Assembly: GCA_002395835.1 (NCBI GenBank)
Contig: DGVD01000018.1
Location: 124,001 to 188,000, forward strand
Length of the DNA stretch: 64,000 nt
Direction of reading: 5' to 3'
Source of the DNA: Bacteroidales bacterium UBA4293
Lineage (GTDB): Bacteria > Bacteroidota > Bacteroidia > Bacteroidales > Bacteroidaceae
Shown here: piece by piece, positions 63,265 to 64,000 of the stretch
Position numbering within the stretch: the stretch's first letter is position 1
Layout: each line of letters begins with the position of its first letter
Notes under the pieces: model-generated
Databases searched by the model: none
What the model was told of the DNA's origin: nothing
What the model saw: the letters and a program-made list of their open reading frames with translations, nothing else
Position numbers and translations under genes: made by a program

Positions 63265-64000
63265 AATAAGCCTCCTACATTACTTGAAGTTGTAGCAGGA
63301 AGTGGCTTAACCTGCTGACCATCCTTAACATGATGCACACCTGTAGCCACAACCACATCACCAGCTTTCAAACCTGAAGTTATGGTAAAACGACCGCTGC
63401 TCAACAATAGTCCTACAGTAACCTCAGTCTTCTTCAATACATCTTTGTTTAACACATAGACAAAACACTTTCCATTCTCCGTGAAAACAGCAGTGTTCTT
63501 AACCGTAACATTATGACTATCCTCATGCGTTCTTATAGAGACCATAGTAGACATCCCCGCTACAGGTTTCTTTCCTTCCAAGTCTGCTAATTTAAATCGC
63601 ATAGTGTAAAGCTGATTAGCATTAGCCTTCTGGTTCACACTTATGAGGGTCAAAGGAAAAACCTCACCTGGAAAAACATCGAAAGTACAACTAAACGATT
63701 GCATTTTGTCACGTAGCATATAAGTAGATGCGGGAACATTTATTTCCACCTCAGGAGCATCCTTATTGATCATAGAAATAACTGGCATGCCTGCTCCTAC
63801 TGTTTCATGCTCTTCAAAAAGGCGTTTTTCCACATAACCACTGAATGGGGCATAAATTTTCGTATCTGCCAACTGATTCTTATGGTTCTCATATTTTGCG
63901 GTAATTTGCTGAAGACCATATTGAGCTTTATCATAATTATTCTCTGTAGTAGAATTATCCTTATACAAAGCAATGATACGTTCAGCTTCAGCCTTAACTT
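63261..64000 (-). CDS. RND efflux periplasmic adaptor (N-terminus cut by window edge)
   Basis: The frame is open through position 64000, giving about 245 C-terminal residues: coiled hairpin end (VKAEAERIIALYKDNSTTENNYDKAQYGLQQITAKYEN), lipoyl half (ADTKIYAPFSGYVEKRLFEEHETVGAGMPVISMI), beta-barrel (VEINVPASTYML..) and membrane-proximal domain (VKNTAVFTENGKCFVYVL.., GRFTITSGLKAGDVVVATGV). It joins the RND pump to the TolC-like duct. The signal or lipobox lies outside the window. Confidence 0.92.
   Translation of the reverse strand, partial: VKAEAERIIALYKDNSTTENNYDKAQYGLQQITAKYENHKNQLADTKIYAPFSGYVEKRLFEEHETVGAGMPVISMINKDAPEVEINVPASTYMLRDKMQSFSCTFDVFPGEVFPLTLISVNQKANANQLYTMRFKLADLEGKKPVAGMSTMVSIRTHEDSHNVTVKNTAVFTENGKCFVYVLNKDVLKKTEVTVGLLLSSGRFTITSGLKAGDVVVATGVHHVKDGQQVKPLPATTSSNVGGLL

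Noticed and set aside
1..64000. CRISPR array, prophage, insertion sequence or tRNA genes
   Set aside because: I saw no regular spaced repeats, transposase or integrase, and no cloverleaf with a convincing T-arm. One GTTCAAGTCC stretch near 42610 does not pair as a T-stem.

Overview
The window comes from an AT-rich bacterium of the order Bacteroidales (Bacteroides/Prevotella type). The evidence is a starch utilisation (sus-type) SusC/SusD/SusE/SusF locus, many lipoproteins, and Bacteroidetes promoters of the form TTTG-N19-21-TAnnTTTG (usually TATCTTTG or TATTTTTG) close in front of start codons. Nothing looks like a prophage, plasmid, insertion sequence or CRISPR array. It reads as ordinary chromosome with an unusually clear regulatory layout.

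Layout. 1-5.7 kb (minus): secA (cut by the window edge), a phosphatase-family protein that has lost most metal ligands, and a DUF4105 membrane protein. 6-12.8 kb (plus): outer-membrane barrel, TPR protein, LptC, a CNNM/CBS membrane protein and a PpiD/SurA-like isomerase, which form an envelope cluster. 12.9-14.5 kb (minus): the UPF0210/UPF0237 (ACT) pair. 14.7-16.7 kb (minus): a SusG-like surface alpha-amylase. 17.1-20 kb (plus): DUF456 protein and a GH3 glucosidase. 20-24.8 kb (minus): an uncharacterised operon of an alpha/beta-hydrolase, two short-chain dehydrogenases and a DUF362 protein. 24.9-28.1 kb (minus): CotH-kinase lipoprotein with an MBL hydrolase, and a SIMPL protein. 28.2-38.2 kb: susCDEF (minus), diverging from a LacI-type regulator and a GPH sugar transporter (plus). 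38.4-43 kb: small regulators, secreted proteins, a phosphoesterase and about 0.8 kb without genes that holds a highly structured candidate RNA. 43.1-44.1 kb: OmpA-family lipoprotein. 44.1-50.8 kb (minus): malQ-pulA-susA operon. 50.9-52 kb (plus): mltG. 52-58.7 kb (minus): ruvX-def-TPR-thrS-infC-rpmI-rplT, followed by a 6S-like (Bacteroidales-1 type) RNA. 58.8-64 kb (minus): an RND efflux operon, cut by the window edge.

How the genes work together. Starch is bound by SusD/E/F and cut at the surface by the SusG-like amylase. Maltooligosaccharides pass SusC, are cut in the periplasm by SusA and the pullulanase, enter the cytoplasm through the GPH transporter and are rearranged by MalQ. The three dispersed starch units each carry an identical perfect palindrome, TGCAAACGTTTGCA. 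In every case it is centred 65-66 bp upstream of the -7 box of a promoter that lacks a -33 TTTG. The same palindrome lies 64 bp from the -7 box of the LacI-family gene. This fixed geometry suggests a LacI-family activator regulon in the place that SusR holds in the classical Bacteroides sus system. The main leads are this regulon, the roughly 430-nt structured RNA at 42.4-42.8 kb, a roughly 100-nt sRNA candidate at 39.0 kb, the pseudo-phosphatase next to secA, and the hydrolase/SDR/SDR/DUF362 operon.
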